Source: Flavobacteriales bacterium
GTDB taxonomy: Bacteria; Bacteroidota; Bacteroidia; Flavobacteriales_D; UBA2798
Assembly: GCA_019694795.1 (NCBI GenBank)
Contig: JAIBBF010000024.1
Span: 1 to 47,219 of the forward strand
Reading direction: 5' to 3'
DNA: 47,219 nt
In this document: piece after piece, positions 7,015-13,790 of the stretch
Layout: each line of letters opens with the position of its first letter
Numbering within the stretch: the first letter of the stretch is position 1
Notes under the pieces: model-generated
What the model was told of the DNA's origin: nothing
What the model saw: only the letters and a program-made list of their open reading frames with translations
The model's database searches: none
Made by a program: the position numbers and the translations under genes

Positions 7015-7473
7015 ATGCGCAAATTTTTATTCATAGCTCTATCCCTCATTCTTTTTTCCTGCAAAAAAGATAATTTTAAAGGCGATTACCATGAATTGGT
7101 TGGCAAGTGGAAATGGACGCATACCACAGTGAATTGGTATAATATTGGAGGAGCGGGGAGTGTAATAGATACCGTATATCCTTCGGATTATGGATACAAT
7201 TATGAGGTTGAATTTCATGCAAACGGAAAGATTTCCTTTTACCAGAATGATAAATTGGTAGAGTGCTGGAAAAGAAACTGTATTCATTGGTCCACGTATG
7301 GTACGTATGCATATTACGATATCAATCACAATTGCAACTCCACTGAATCAGATTTATTTGTTGATCTTCATCGCCCTGATTCCTTAGCGCTCGATTGCAG
7401 GCCTTTGGATGAATCCCATCCTGATTTTTATAATTCATATGGCAGATGGAATTATTTTGTTCGGGTGAAGTGA
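7015..7473 (+). CDS. Lipoprotein, GxWK-type, first of a tandem pair
   Basis: 152 residues. The N-terminus MRKFLFIALSLILFSCKKDN is a lipoprotein signal with the acylated cysteine near residue 17. The mature part has LVGKWKWTHTTVNWY and YEVEFHANGKISFYQNDKL, the short beta-rich pattern of small lipocalin-like lipoproteins in Bacteroidota. The next gene begins the same way and shares G(K/R)WK and the EFxxxGKI strand, so the two look like tandem duplicates. Outer-membrane or periplasmic anchoring is inferred from the lipobox. No catalytic residues are recognisable and the function is unknown. Confidence 0.85.
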   Translation: MRKFLFIALSLILFSCKKDNFKGDYHELVGKWKWTHTTVNWYNIGGAGSVIDTVYPSDYGYNYEVEFHANGKISFYQNDKLVECWKRNCIHWSTYGTYAYYDINHNCNSTESDLFVDLHRPDSLALDCRPLDESHPDFYNSYGRWNYFVRVK

Positions 7474-7507
7474 ACTGCATTCTGCCTTCCAAAAACTGAA
7501 ATAATAA

Positions 7508-7957
7508 ATGAGATTACCAATTTTCATATTCCTTTCCCTCCTACTTTTTTCCTGCAAAAAAGATAAGCTCGATAATGAAGCACAGCTACTCATTGGTCGC
7601 TGGAAGTTAGTGGAGTCAGGAGGTATTAATTATTCTCCGGATGATGAAGAATATTTTGAATTGGAATTTTCAGAAAGTGGTAAAATTAAAAAGTGGAAGG
7701 ATGGAAAATGCAAGGAGAGAGGCTATTTTAAAAAAATTACGGTTGACGGGAATTATTTAGATGCAGGGTATATTTTTTTTAATGTTGAAGCTAAATCTTC
7801 TTCACCATTTGAAGACGAAGGGTTTTGCGATCGCTTGAGTACTTGTGAAATTATCTTAGCGAATTCTTTTTATAATCCTAAAATGGTAGATATGCTTTCT
7901 GTAAGATTAATAAATGCAATGTCATATTATGGAACTTTTGAGAAAATTGGTGATTAG
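7508..7957 (+). CDS. Lipoprotein, GxWK-type, second of a tandem pair
   Basis: 149 residues with a lipoprotein signal (FIFLSLLLFSCKKDK, cysteine at about 16). It has LIGRWKLVESGGINY and FELEFSESGKIKKWKDGKC, matching its neighbour at 7015-7473 in layout with low overall identity. It starts 34 bp after that gene. Its 3' end overlaps the start of the next secreted-protein gene by 29-44 bp in another frame, so the genes are probably translated together. The function is unknown. Confidence 0.85.
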   Translation: MRLPIFIFLSLLLFSCKKDKLDNEAQLLIGRWKLVESGGINYSPDDEEYFELEFSESGKIKKWKDGKCKERGYFKKITVDGNYLDAGYIFFNVEAKSSSPFEDEGFCDRLSTCEIILANSFYNPKMVDMLSVRLINAMSYYGTFEKIGD

Positions 7958-8480
7958 CGTATTATTTTTTATTGTTCTTTTTTTTGTTTTTACTCCCAAT
8001 CCGCTTAATGCCCAACGGAATTTTTTGTCGCTGGATGTCGGGAATAAGTACATCTATTGTATTAATTACGAAAGAAGTTTAATTGCAAATGACAGCTCAG
8101 GAAATGTGCTTAATTTATCGTTTGGTGGGGGTTGGGTTCCTGGTCATACCTATTTAACAAGCACCGTTAAATTCAATCCATTTCAAAAAGCCCCTCGCTG
8201 GATTTTAGAGGGTGGATTAGGCCATGTATTTGAAGGTAATCCACATACCAGAAGTTTTCAGGATTCGGCCTTGCTTGCCAATCCGATTTATTTTAATCAG
8301 ATACATTATAAACCCGTTTACAGGCCGGTTCTATTTTTGGGAATTGCTTATCGGATACTGAATCGATCCCGATTCCAATTATCAATTTGTTTATCGGGAT
8401 TTTTAATTTGGGATAGAAAATACTATAATGAGTGGTATGCAATTCCATGGGGAGGAATTAATTTATCGTTTGGTTTATGA
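7929..8480 (+). CDS. Secreted, probably outer-membrane protein, first of a tandem pair
   Basis: 183 residues from the ATG at 7929; an ATG at 7914 would add five residues. The signal peptide runs to about PNPLNAQ. The mature protein begins RNFLSLDVGNKYIYCINYER and ends GGINLSFGL, with alternating hydrophobic strands that suggest a small beta barrel. The next gene repeats both the beginning and the end almost word for word, so this is a tandem duplication. It overlaps the preceding lipoprotein gene, and its stop overlaps the next start (ATGA). I do not recognise a named family. Confidence 0.8.
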   Translation: MELLRKLVISVLFFIVLFFVFTPNPLNAQRNFLSLDVGNKYIYCINYERSLIANDSSGNVLNLSFGGGWVPGHTYLTSTVKFNPFQKAPRWILEGGLGHVFEGNPHTRSFQDSALLANPIYFNQIHYKPVYRPVLFLGIAYRILNRSRFQLSICLSGFLIWDRKYYNEWYAIPWGGINLSFGL

Positions 8481-9028
8481 AAAAATTAATTAAAGTATTA
8501 TTTCCAATATTTTATTTTGGTTTGAATTTTTGCAATGAGGTTTTTGCCCAACGGAATTTTTTGTCGCTGGATATCGGAAATAAATATTTATACAGCATCA
8601 ATTATGAACGTGATTTTAGTAGAGATGATTCATCAGGGAAATATGTAAATGGGCTTATCGGTTTTGGATTTGATCCACGGGTAAATCATTTATCATGCGT
8701 GTCATCTACCCTGAAGTTTAATCCATTCAATAAAGCGAAAAGGTTGGTTTTCGAATGTGGACTTATCCATGTGCTTAACCGGGATTATTATACCCGTAAG
8801 GAATTGGATTCAATTCAAGACTCCGATCCTTTATTTTTTAAACGGGTTAAAGTAAATCCGCATTATCAGCTGATGGGATTTTTATCCATGGGTTTTCAGT
8901 TTTTAAAACTCAAAAAATGTTCAATGGTTCTATTTGCAAATGTGTATTTAATAAATGATCGCAAGTATTATAATACATTTAGTGCCATCCCATATGGGGG
9001 AATTAACTTGTCTTTTCCCTTGAAATAG
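8477..9028 (+). CDS. Secreted, probably outer-membrane protein, second of a tandem pair
   Basis: 183 residues. The signal peptide runs to about NEVFAQ, followed by RNFLSLDIGNKYLYSINYER; it ends PYGGINLSFPLK. Shared elements with the preceding protein include STLKFNPF and DRKYYN near the C-terminus. The ATG overlaps the stop of the preceding gene (ATGA at 8477-8480), a sign of coupled translation and probably of joint function. The alternating strands suggest an outer-membrane barrel, but this is inference from sequence pattern. Confidence 0.82.
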   Translation: MKKLIKVLFPIFYFGLNFCNEVFAQRNFLSLDIGNKYLYSINYERDFSRDDSSGKYVNGLIGFGFDPRVNHLSCVSSTLKFNPFNKAKRLVFECGLIHVLNRDYYTRKELDSIQDSDPLFFKRVKVNPHYQLMGFLSMGFQFLKLKKCSMVLFANVYLINDRKYYNTFSAIPYGGINLSFPLK

Positions 9029-9177
9029 CGAATGCAGGTCAATAGATTTCCTGACCAATGCAACACTTCAACCGCATTACGCCATACGGGATACACAGGC
9101 AGAATAAACGTTGGTGGTAATAATTTCTGTTCCACAACCCATACAACAGCTTAGAATAGCAAGGTGTTTTGGGCCAC

Positions 9178-9209
9178 TTGAAGGCTTGTTTTACAGCTTG
9201 TTACCTTTG
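9178..9209 (+). promoter_or_regulatory. Promoter of lpdA
   Basis: TTG at 9178-9180 is followed after 21 bp by TACCTTTG at 9202-9209. This fits the Bacteroidota vegetative consensus (TTG, 19-21 bp, TAnnTTTG). Transcription would start near 9215, giving a leader of about 60 nt before the ATG at 9274. Confidence 0.65.
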
Positions 9210-9273
9210 CTCTTAGTGCATTTTCTCTTCCTGCTAAAATTCTTACCTTCGTTGGGTAAAAAAAAGCAAAACC

Positions 9274-10677
9274 ATGAGTAATTACGACGTTATCATTATC
9301 GGATCTGGTCCCGGCGGATATGTTTCTGCCATTCGCTGTGCGCAACTGGGTATGAAAACTGCATTGATTGAACGCTACAATACACTGGGCGGAACCTGTT
9401 TAAATGTGGGTTGTATTCCATCTAAAGCGCTGCTCGATTCTTCGGAACATTTTCATAATGCAACACATACTTTTACCGAGCATGGAATTGATGTGAAGGA
9501 TGTAAAAGTGAACATCAAGCAAATGATTGCCCGTAAAAATGAAGTGGTGAAACAGACTGTTGGTGGTATTGATTTTCTGATGAAGAAAAATAAAATTGAT
9601 GTGTATCGCGGACATGGTTCTTTCGAATCGAAAACGCAGGTTTCCATTAAAGGAGATGATGGTAAAGTAACCACTATCGAAGGGAAAAACATCATCATAG
9701 CTACCGGATCAAAACCTTCTGCATTTCCCGGAATGGAAATCGATAAAAAACGCGTGATCACTTCCACCGAAGCGTTAAATCTCACCGAAGTTCCCAAACA
9801 CCTGATCGTTATTGGCGGTGGGGTAATCGGATTGGAATTAGGTTCGGTATATGCACGTTTGGGTGCAAAAGTTTCGGTAATTGAATTTGCTCCCGGAATT
9901 ATTTCTACCATGGATGGTACAATGGGTAAAGAATTACAGAAGTCACTGAAAAAATTAGGTTTCGAATTTTATTTCCAGCATAAAGTACTCAGCGCAAAAG
10001 GCAGTGCTAAAGAAGCAGTTGTTGTTGCAGAAGACAGCAAAGGAAATAAAGTGGAATTTAAAGGGGATTATTGCCTGGTTTCAGTGGGAAGAAAACCTTA
10101 TACCGAGAGCTTGGGTCTCGATAAAGCAGGTGTTCAATTAGACGAGCGTGGTCGCGTGGTAGTGAATGATCACTTGCAAACGAATGTCCCCCATATTTAC
10201 GCCATTGGCGATGTGGTACGCGGTGCAATGCTGGCGCACAAAGCCGAAGAAGAAGGCGTGTTTGTGGCGGAATATATTGCCGGACAAAAACCGCATATCA
10301 ATTACCTGCTTATTCCCGGTGTGGTTTATACCTGGCCGGAAGTAGCTTCAGTAGGTTATACCGAAGAGGAATTGAAAAAAGACGGAAAAAAATATAAGGT
10401 CGGTCAGTTCCCTTTCAAAGCTTCGGGTCGTGCCCGCGCTTCGATGGATACAGACGGACTTGTAAAAGTACTTGCCGACGAACAAACCGATGAAATCCTC
10501 GGTGTGCATATGATTGGTCCCCGCGCTGCCGATATGATTATGGAAGCTGTTGTGGCCATGGAATACCGCGCCTCCGCCGAAGACATATCCCGCATCTGCC
10601 ACGCACACCCGACCTTCACCGAATCCCTCAAAGAAGCCGCCCTCGACGCCACCGCTAAGCGGGCATTGCATATTTAA
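9274..10677 (+). CDS. lpdA: Dihydrolipoyl dehydrogenase
   Basis: 467 residues, the usual family length. It re-oxidises the dihydrolipoyl group of 2-oxoacid dehydrogenase complexes, passing electrons through FAD to NAD+. The FAD-binding GSGPGG lies at 10-15, the redox pair in GGTCLNVGC is Cys42/Cys47, the NAD-binding GGGVIGLELG is near residue 180, and the C-terminal HAHPTFTES carries the catalytic His445-Glu450 dyad. It stands alone behind its own promoter. The last 35-40 codons switch abruptly to C-ending codons (23 of 31 between 10561 and 10653), unlike the rest of the gene. The stop codon touches the heptamer array that follows. Confidence 0.97.
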   Translation: MSNYDVIIIGSGPGGYVSAIRCAQLGMKTALIERYNTLGGTCLNVGCIPSKALLDSSEHFHNATHTFTEHGIDVKDVKVNIKQMIARKNEVVKQTVGGIDFLMKKNKIDVYRGHGSFESKTQVSIKGDDGKVTTIEGKNIIIATGSKPSAFPGMEIDKKRVITSTEALNLTEVPKHLIVIGGGVIGLELGSVYARLGAKVSVIEFAPGIISTMDGTMGKELQKSLKKLGFEFYFQHKVLSAKGSAKEAVVVAEDSKGNKVEFKGDYCLVSVGRKPYTESLGLDKAGVQLDERGRVVVNDHLQTNVPHIYAIGDVVRGAMLAHKAEEEGVFVAEYIAGQKPHINYLLIPGVVYTWPEVASVGYTEEELKKDGKKYKVGQFPFKASGRARASMDTDGLVKVLADEQTDEILGVHMIGPRAADMIMEAVVAMEYRASAEDISRICHAHPTFTESLKEAALDATAKRALHI

Positions 10678-10830
10678 GGGGTAGAGGGTAGAGGGTAGAG
10701 GGTAGAGGGAAGAGGGAAGAAGGTAGAAGGCAGAGGGAAGAAGGTAGAGGGTAGAAGGGAAGAGGGTAGAAGGTAGAAGGGAAGAGGGAATATGGGCAGA
10801 AGGTTAGAGGGCAGAGAGTAGTGGGTTGAG
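10678..10830. repeat. G-rich heptamer array E (GTAGAGG / GAAGAGG)
   Basis: It starts directly after the lpdA stop codon. Eleven heptamers run in exact register from 10681 to 10757 (four GTAGAGG, then GAAGAGG, GAAGAAG, GTAGAAG, GCAGAGG, GAAGAAG, GTAGAGG, GTAGAAG). Further units follow with occasional 1-nt slips, and a GTAGTGG unit lies at 10818. The general unit is G-N-AGA-R-G. Confidence 0.9.
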
Positions 10831-10902
10831 TGGAAAATTAATATTTAATAAAATGCATTTGCCGGTTGAATTACTTGTGAAGGAAATTGAAGTTGTGGTT
10901 AT

Positions 10903-10910
10903 TAATTTTG
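10903..10910 (+). promoter_or_regulatory. Promoter -7 box upstream of the S23-type gene
   Basis: TAATTTTG matches TAnnTTTG. No TTG lies at the ideal 19-21 bp upstream, so only the -7 element is supported. Transcription from here could also read through the C-rich array into hemH-pabB-tilS, because no terminator lies between. Confidence 0.45.
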
Positions 10911-11029
10911 TGCATCATTTTTATTTGAATATTAACGATCAACCCTAGAAGTCCTTTTCATTTTTTTTCTGTTTTTACATTTCGGTGATTTTTTGCAGGA
11001 ATTATTTTTTTATTGCTAAAAATTTCGCT

Positions 11030-11425
11030 GTGGAAATCGAACTTGAAAAATCCCTTGAAAAATTATTGGTCTGGAATAAAACCAGAGCGCTGCGTATTCG
11101 TATTTCTCAATTGGTAAAGCGGATTCCAGATCAGGAGAAATTAAGATTATCCGATCAGATGATTCGTTGTTCTAGATCAATATCTGCAAATATTGCCGAA
11201 GGATATGGACGGTTTCACTTCCAGGATTCGATTCGCTTTTACATCATTGCAAGGGGATCATTAATTGAACTTTTAGATCATTTGTATGTTTGTATAGATG
11301 AAAATTTTATAACTCAAGAGACCTTCAACAATTTCCGCGAGGAAATTTATGATTGTTTAAAAATGCTAAATGGCTATATAAAATACGTTCGAAACCAAAT
11401 AAAGAAAAAACCCCCAACCACATAA
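11030..11425 (+). CDS. Four-helix-bundle protein, S23/IVP family
   Basis: 131 residues from the GTG at 11030; a GTG at 10985 would give 146, but the family usually has about ten residues before the L-x-VW motif, which fits 11030. LLVWNKTRALRIRISQLVKR forms the first helix, and MIRCSRSISANIAEGYGR is the family signature SIxxNIAEGxGR. It ends in a lysine-rich tail. Relatives are encoded in 23S rRNA intervening sequences, as free-standing genes, and as the Avd accessory proteins of diversity-generating retroelements. No 23S rRNA, reverse transcriptase or template repeat is seen here. The gene is enclosed by heptamer arrays on both sides. The biochemical role of the stand-alone members is not established to my knowledge. 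Confidence 0.85.
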   Translation: MEIELEKSLEKLLVWNKTRALRIRISQLVKRIPDQEKLRLSDQMIRCSRSISANIAEGYGRFHFQDSIRFYIIARGSLIELLDHLYVCIDENFITQETFNNFREEIYDCLKMLNGYIKYVRNQIKKKPPTT

Positions 11426-11433
11426 TTATGCCC

Positions 11434-11621
11434 AACACCCACTACCCACTACCCACAACCTAATCCCCACTACCCACTACCTAATCCCCACTACCCACTA
11501 CCTAATTCCCACTACCCACTACCTAATCCCCACTACCCACTACCTAATCCCCACTACCCACTACCTAATCCCCACTACCCACTACCTATTCCCCACTACC
11601 CACTACCTAATTCCCACTACC
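11434..11621. repeat. C-rich array F of 21-bp units (TAATCCC-CACTACC-CACTACC)
   Basis: Seven complete 21-bp units start at 11461, 11482, 11503, 11524, 11545, 11566 and 11587, followed by a two-thirds unit at 11608-11621. Each unit is three heptamers, and variants are limited to TAATTCC or TATTCCC in the first heptamer. Irregular CACTACC units precede the series from 11434. Units are directly adjacent with no spacers. The array ends 7 bp before the hemH ATG. Confidence 0.95.
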
Positions 11622-11628
11622 TACCCCA

Positions 11629-12633
11629 ATGAAAAACGCAATATTACTACTCAACCTCGGAACACCCGATTCAACGAAAACATCAGACGTGCGAAAATAC
11701 TTGCGCGAGTTTTTGATGGATGGTCGGGTGATTGATATTAATCCACTGGGAAGATGGTTTCTGGTGAATTTGATTATTGCACCCTTTCGCGGACCCAAAT
11801 CGGCGAAGGAATATAAAAAGTTGTGGACCAAAGACGGATCTCCATTGTTGTTGCATGGATTAAAAGTGAAGGAAGCGTTACAGAAAATGGTTCCCGAAAA
11901 TTACACGGTGGAGTTTGCCATGCGCTATCAGAATCCATCCATGGAGTCGGTGCTCGAACGAATGAGTAAAGCGAATTACGACCGCATCATTATCCTTCCG
12001 ATGTATCCGCAGAATGCTTCTTCCACTACCGGATCATCACTCGAAAAAGCAATGCGCATCATCAGTAAATGGTGGGTGATTCCGGAAATAAGAATGATTA
12101 GTCAGTATTACGATCATCCCAAATACATCGATGCATTTGTTGCACGCGGCAGAGAACACGATATCGCTTCGTACGATCATGTATTATTCAGCTTTCACGG
12201 AGTGCCGGAGCGGCATGTGGATAAGGTGTATACCGATAACCGTCCGTGTAGCGACCACCATTGTGAAGAAGGAATTACCGACGAAAATAAATTTTGTTAC
12301 AAAGCAACTTGTTACGAAACGGCAAAACGTATTGCACAACGATTGGAAATTAAAAATTATACTGTGGTTTTTCAGTCGCGCCTCGGTAAAGATCCATGGC
12401 TGGAGCCTTATGCCGATCAAACCATTATTCGTTTGGCTCAGGAAGGAAAAAAACGATTGCTGGTATTTTCTCCTGCCTTTGTTTCCGACTGCCTCGAAAC
12501 AACCGTAGAAATCGGCGAAGCTTATCAAGAATTATTCTGCGAACACGGTGGTGAAAAATTACAATTGGTGAACAGTTTAAACGATTCGCCATTGTGGGTG
12601 GAATGTTTAAAAGAGCTGGCATTGAATCCATGA
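11629..12633 (+). CDS. hemH: Ferrochelatase
   Basis: 334 residues. It inserts iron into protoporphyrin IX (or the coproporphyrin form) in haem synthesis. Markers are LLLNLGTPDSTKTSDVRKYL at the start, the catalytic histidine in SFHGVPERH (residue 190), QSRLGKDPWLEPY, and FSPAFVSDCLETTVEIGEAY with the conserved glutamate. Four cysteines sit at 207, 212, 223 and 228 in a CX4C-X10-CX4C pattern just after the active histidine and could bind a metal or cluster. The start ATG follows the C-rich repeat by 7 bp, so no ordinary leader is present. The stop overlaps the pabB start (ATGA). Confidence 0.96.
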   Translation: MKNAILLLNLGTPDSTKTSDVRKYLREFLMDGRVIDINPLGRWFLVNLIIAPFRGPKSAKEYKKLWTKDGSPLLLHGLKVKEALQKMVPENYTVEFAMRYQNPSMESVLERMSKANYDRIIILPMYPQNASSTTGSSLEKAMRIISKWWVIPEIRMISQYYDHPKYIDAFVARGREHDIASYDHVLFSFHGVPERHVDKVYTDNRPCSDHHCEEGITDENKFCYKATCYETAKRIAQRLEIKNYTVVFQSRLGKDPWLEPYADQTIIRLAQEGKKRLLVFSPAFVSDCLETTVEIGEAYQELFCEHGGEKLQLVNSLNDSPLWVECLKELALNP

Positions 12634-13790
12634 ACATCAGCAGCGAACAAGCTATTCTGCATGTACAAAACGCACTGCGTGATGCGAAAAATTTTGCATG
12701 GCTGGCGGCTGGTCCCAATGGAAAACAGTTGCTCAATGTGGCGGGGGAATGGCAGGACTACGATCCTTTTTCGGAGGAGTGTCCCAATGGAATTCTCGCT
12801 CTCGCGTATGAGTTAAAAGACCGATTCGAACGATTGCAGTCCAACGGAATTCCTGCTGTGGATTTTCCGCATGCTGCTTTGCTTCCTTTTGATGAAAGGT
12901 ATGAATTTGATGCGCCTGATTTTAAATTGAATTCCAATGCAGATGTTCCGCTTCCGGAATTTGAAATGGATTTTACCAAGGCAGAGTATATACAAAGTGT
13001 AATACAGATTCAGGAACATTTACGTCGCGGCGATTGTTACGAAATGAATTTTTGCATGCGCTTTACATTGCGGAATGTGAGTCCCGATCCATTCACCTTG
13101 TATCAGCATTTATATTCCATTTCCAAAGCGCCTTTCTCTGCATTTTTGCGTAATGGGGAACGGTTTTTAATTTGCGGTTCGCCCGAGCGGTTTTTGAAAA
13201 AAGAAAAAAACCGGTTGATCTCTCAACCCATTAAAGGAACGATACGCCGGGGTGTTAGTCCTGCAGAAGATCTGGCATTGCAGCAACAACTGCGCAACGA
13301 TCCCAAAGAGCGAAGTGAAAATATTATGATTGTGGATCTGGTGCGGAACGATTTTTCGCGCATTGCTGAATCGGGTTCGGTGGCGGTGGATGAGCTCTGT
13401 GCCATCTATTCGTTCAATACGGTGCATCAAATGATTTCTACCGTATCCTGCAGCACTTCTGCATCACCGGGTGAAATTTTACGTGCTACTTTTCCAATGG
13501 GATCCATGACGGGCGCACCCAAGGTGAGGGTGATGGAGTTGATTCATCAGTATGAAAAAAGTCAACGCGGTTTATATTCAGGAACGGTAGGTTATATCAC
13601 AGGTGATGGCGATTTCGATTTGAATGTGGTAATACGAAGTATTCTATATGATCGTAAAAATCGCTATCTTTCTTTTTCTGTAGGCAGTGCCATTACGCTG
13701 GCTTCCGATCCCGAACGGGAATATGATGAATGTCTGCTTAAATCGGAATCCATGCGCAGGGCCATTGCTGCTTCATTGCAAAAGGGATGA
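12630..13790 (+). CDS. pabB: Aminodeoxychorismate synthase component I (chorismate-binding)
   Basis: 386 residues from the ATG at 12630, which overlaps the hemH stop; an upstream ATG in frame at 12594 lies inside hemH and is unlikely. It converts chorismate and ammonia to 4-amino-4-deoxychorismate for folate. Chorismate-binding signatures are present: RRGDCYEMNFCMRF, LISQPIKGTIRRG with the PabB-type PIKGT, VDLVRNDFSRIAESG, FPMGSMTGAPKVRVMELI, and GLYSGTVGYITGDGDFDLNV. An anthranilate synthase role is less likely because of PIKGT and the lack of trp neighbours. The glutamine amidotransferase partner is not in the window. The stop overlaps the tilS start. Confidence 0.9.
   Translation: MNISSEQAILHVQNALRDAKNFAWLAAGPNGKQLLNVAGEWQDYDPFSEECPNGILALAYELKDRFERLQSNGIPAVDFPHAALLPFDERYEFDAPDFKLNSNADVPLPEFEMDFTKAEYIQSVIQIQEHLRRGDCYEMNFCMRFTLRNVSPDPFTLYQHLYSISKAPFSAFLRNGERFLICGSPERFLKKEKNRLISQPIKGTIRRGVSPAEDLALQQQLRNDPKERSENIMIVDLVRNDFSRIAESGSVAVDELCAIYSFNTVHQMISTVSCSTSASPGEILRATFPMGSMTGAPKVRVMELIHQYEKSQRGLYSGTVGYITGDGDFDLNVVIRSILYDRKNRYLSFSVGSAITLASDPEREYDECLLKSESMRRAIAASLQKG

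Larger units (their letters stand above)
10678..11628. mobile_element. Candidate cassette: S23-type gene bracketed by oppositely oriented heptamer arrays
   Basis: The whole interval between the lpdA stop and the hemH start consists of a G-rich heptamer array (10678-10830), a short unique region with a promoter box, one S23/four-helix-bundle gene, and a C-rich heptamer array (11434-11621). Read outward from the gene, the arrays are inverted with respect to each other: plus-strand GTAGAGG/GTAGTGG on the left, and CCACTAC, the complement of GTAGTGG, on the right. No transposase, target-site duplication or recognisable terminal inverted repeat is seen, so mobility is a hypothesis. Confidence 0.35.

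Noticed and set aside
9060-9180. Short cysteine-rich minus-strand frame (SCCMGCGTEIITTN) upstream of lpdA
   Set aside because: Only about 33 codons without a convincing start, and it overlaps the lpdA promoter.
11030-11425. 23S rRNA intervening sequence
   Set aside because: The protein belongs to the same family, but no rRNA sequence flanks it; the neighbours are lpdA and hemH.
11461-11621. CRISPR-like array of regular 21-bp units
   Set aside because: The units are directly adjacent with no spacers and consist of three heptamers each; no cas genes are present.
10678-11628. Diversity-generating retroelement around the S23/Avd-like gene
   Set aside because: No reverse transcriptase, template repeat or variable C-type lectin gene is present in or near the interval.
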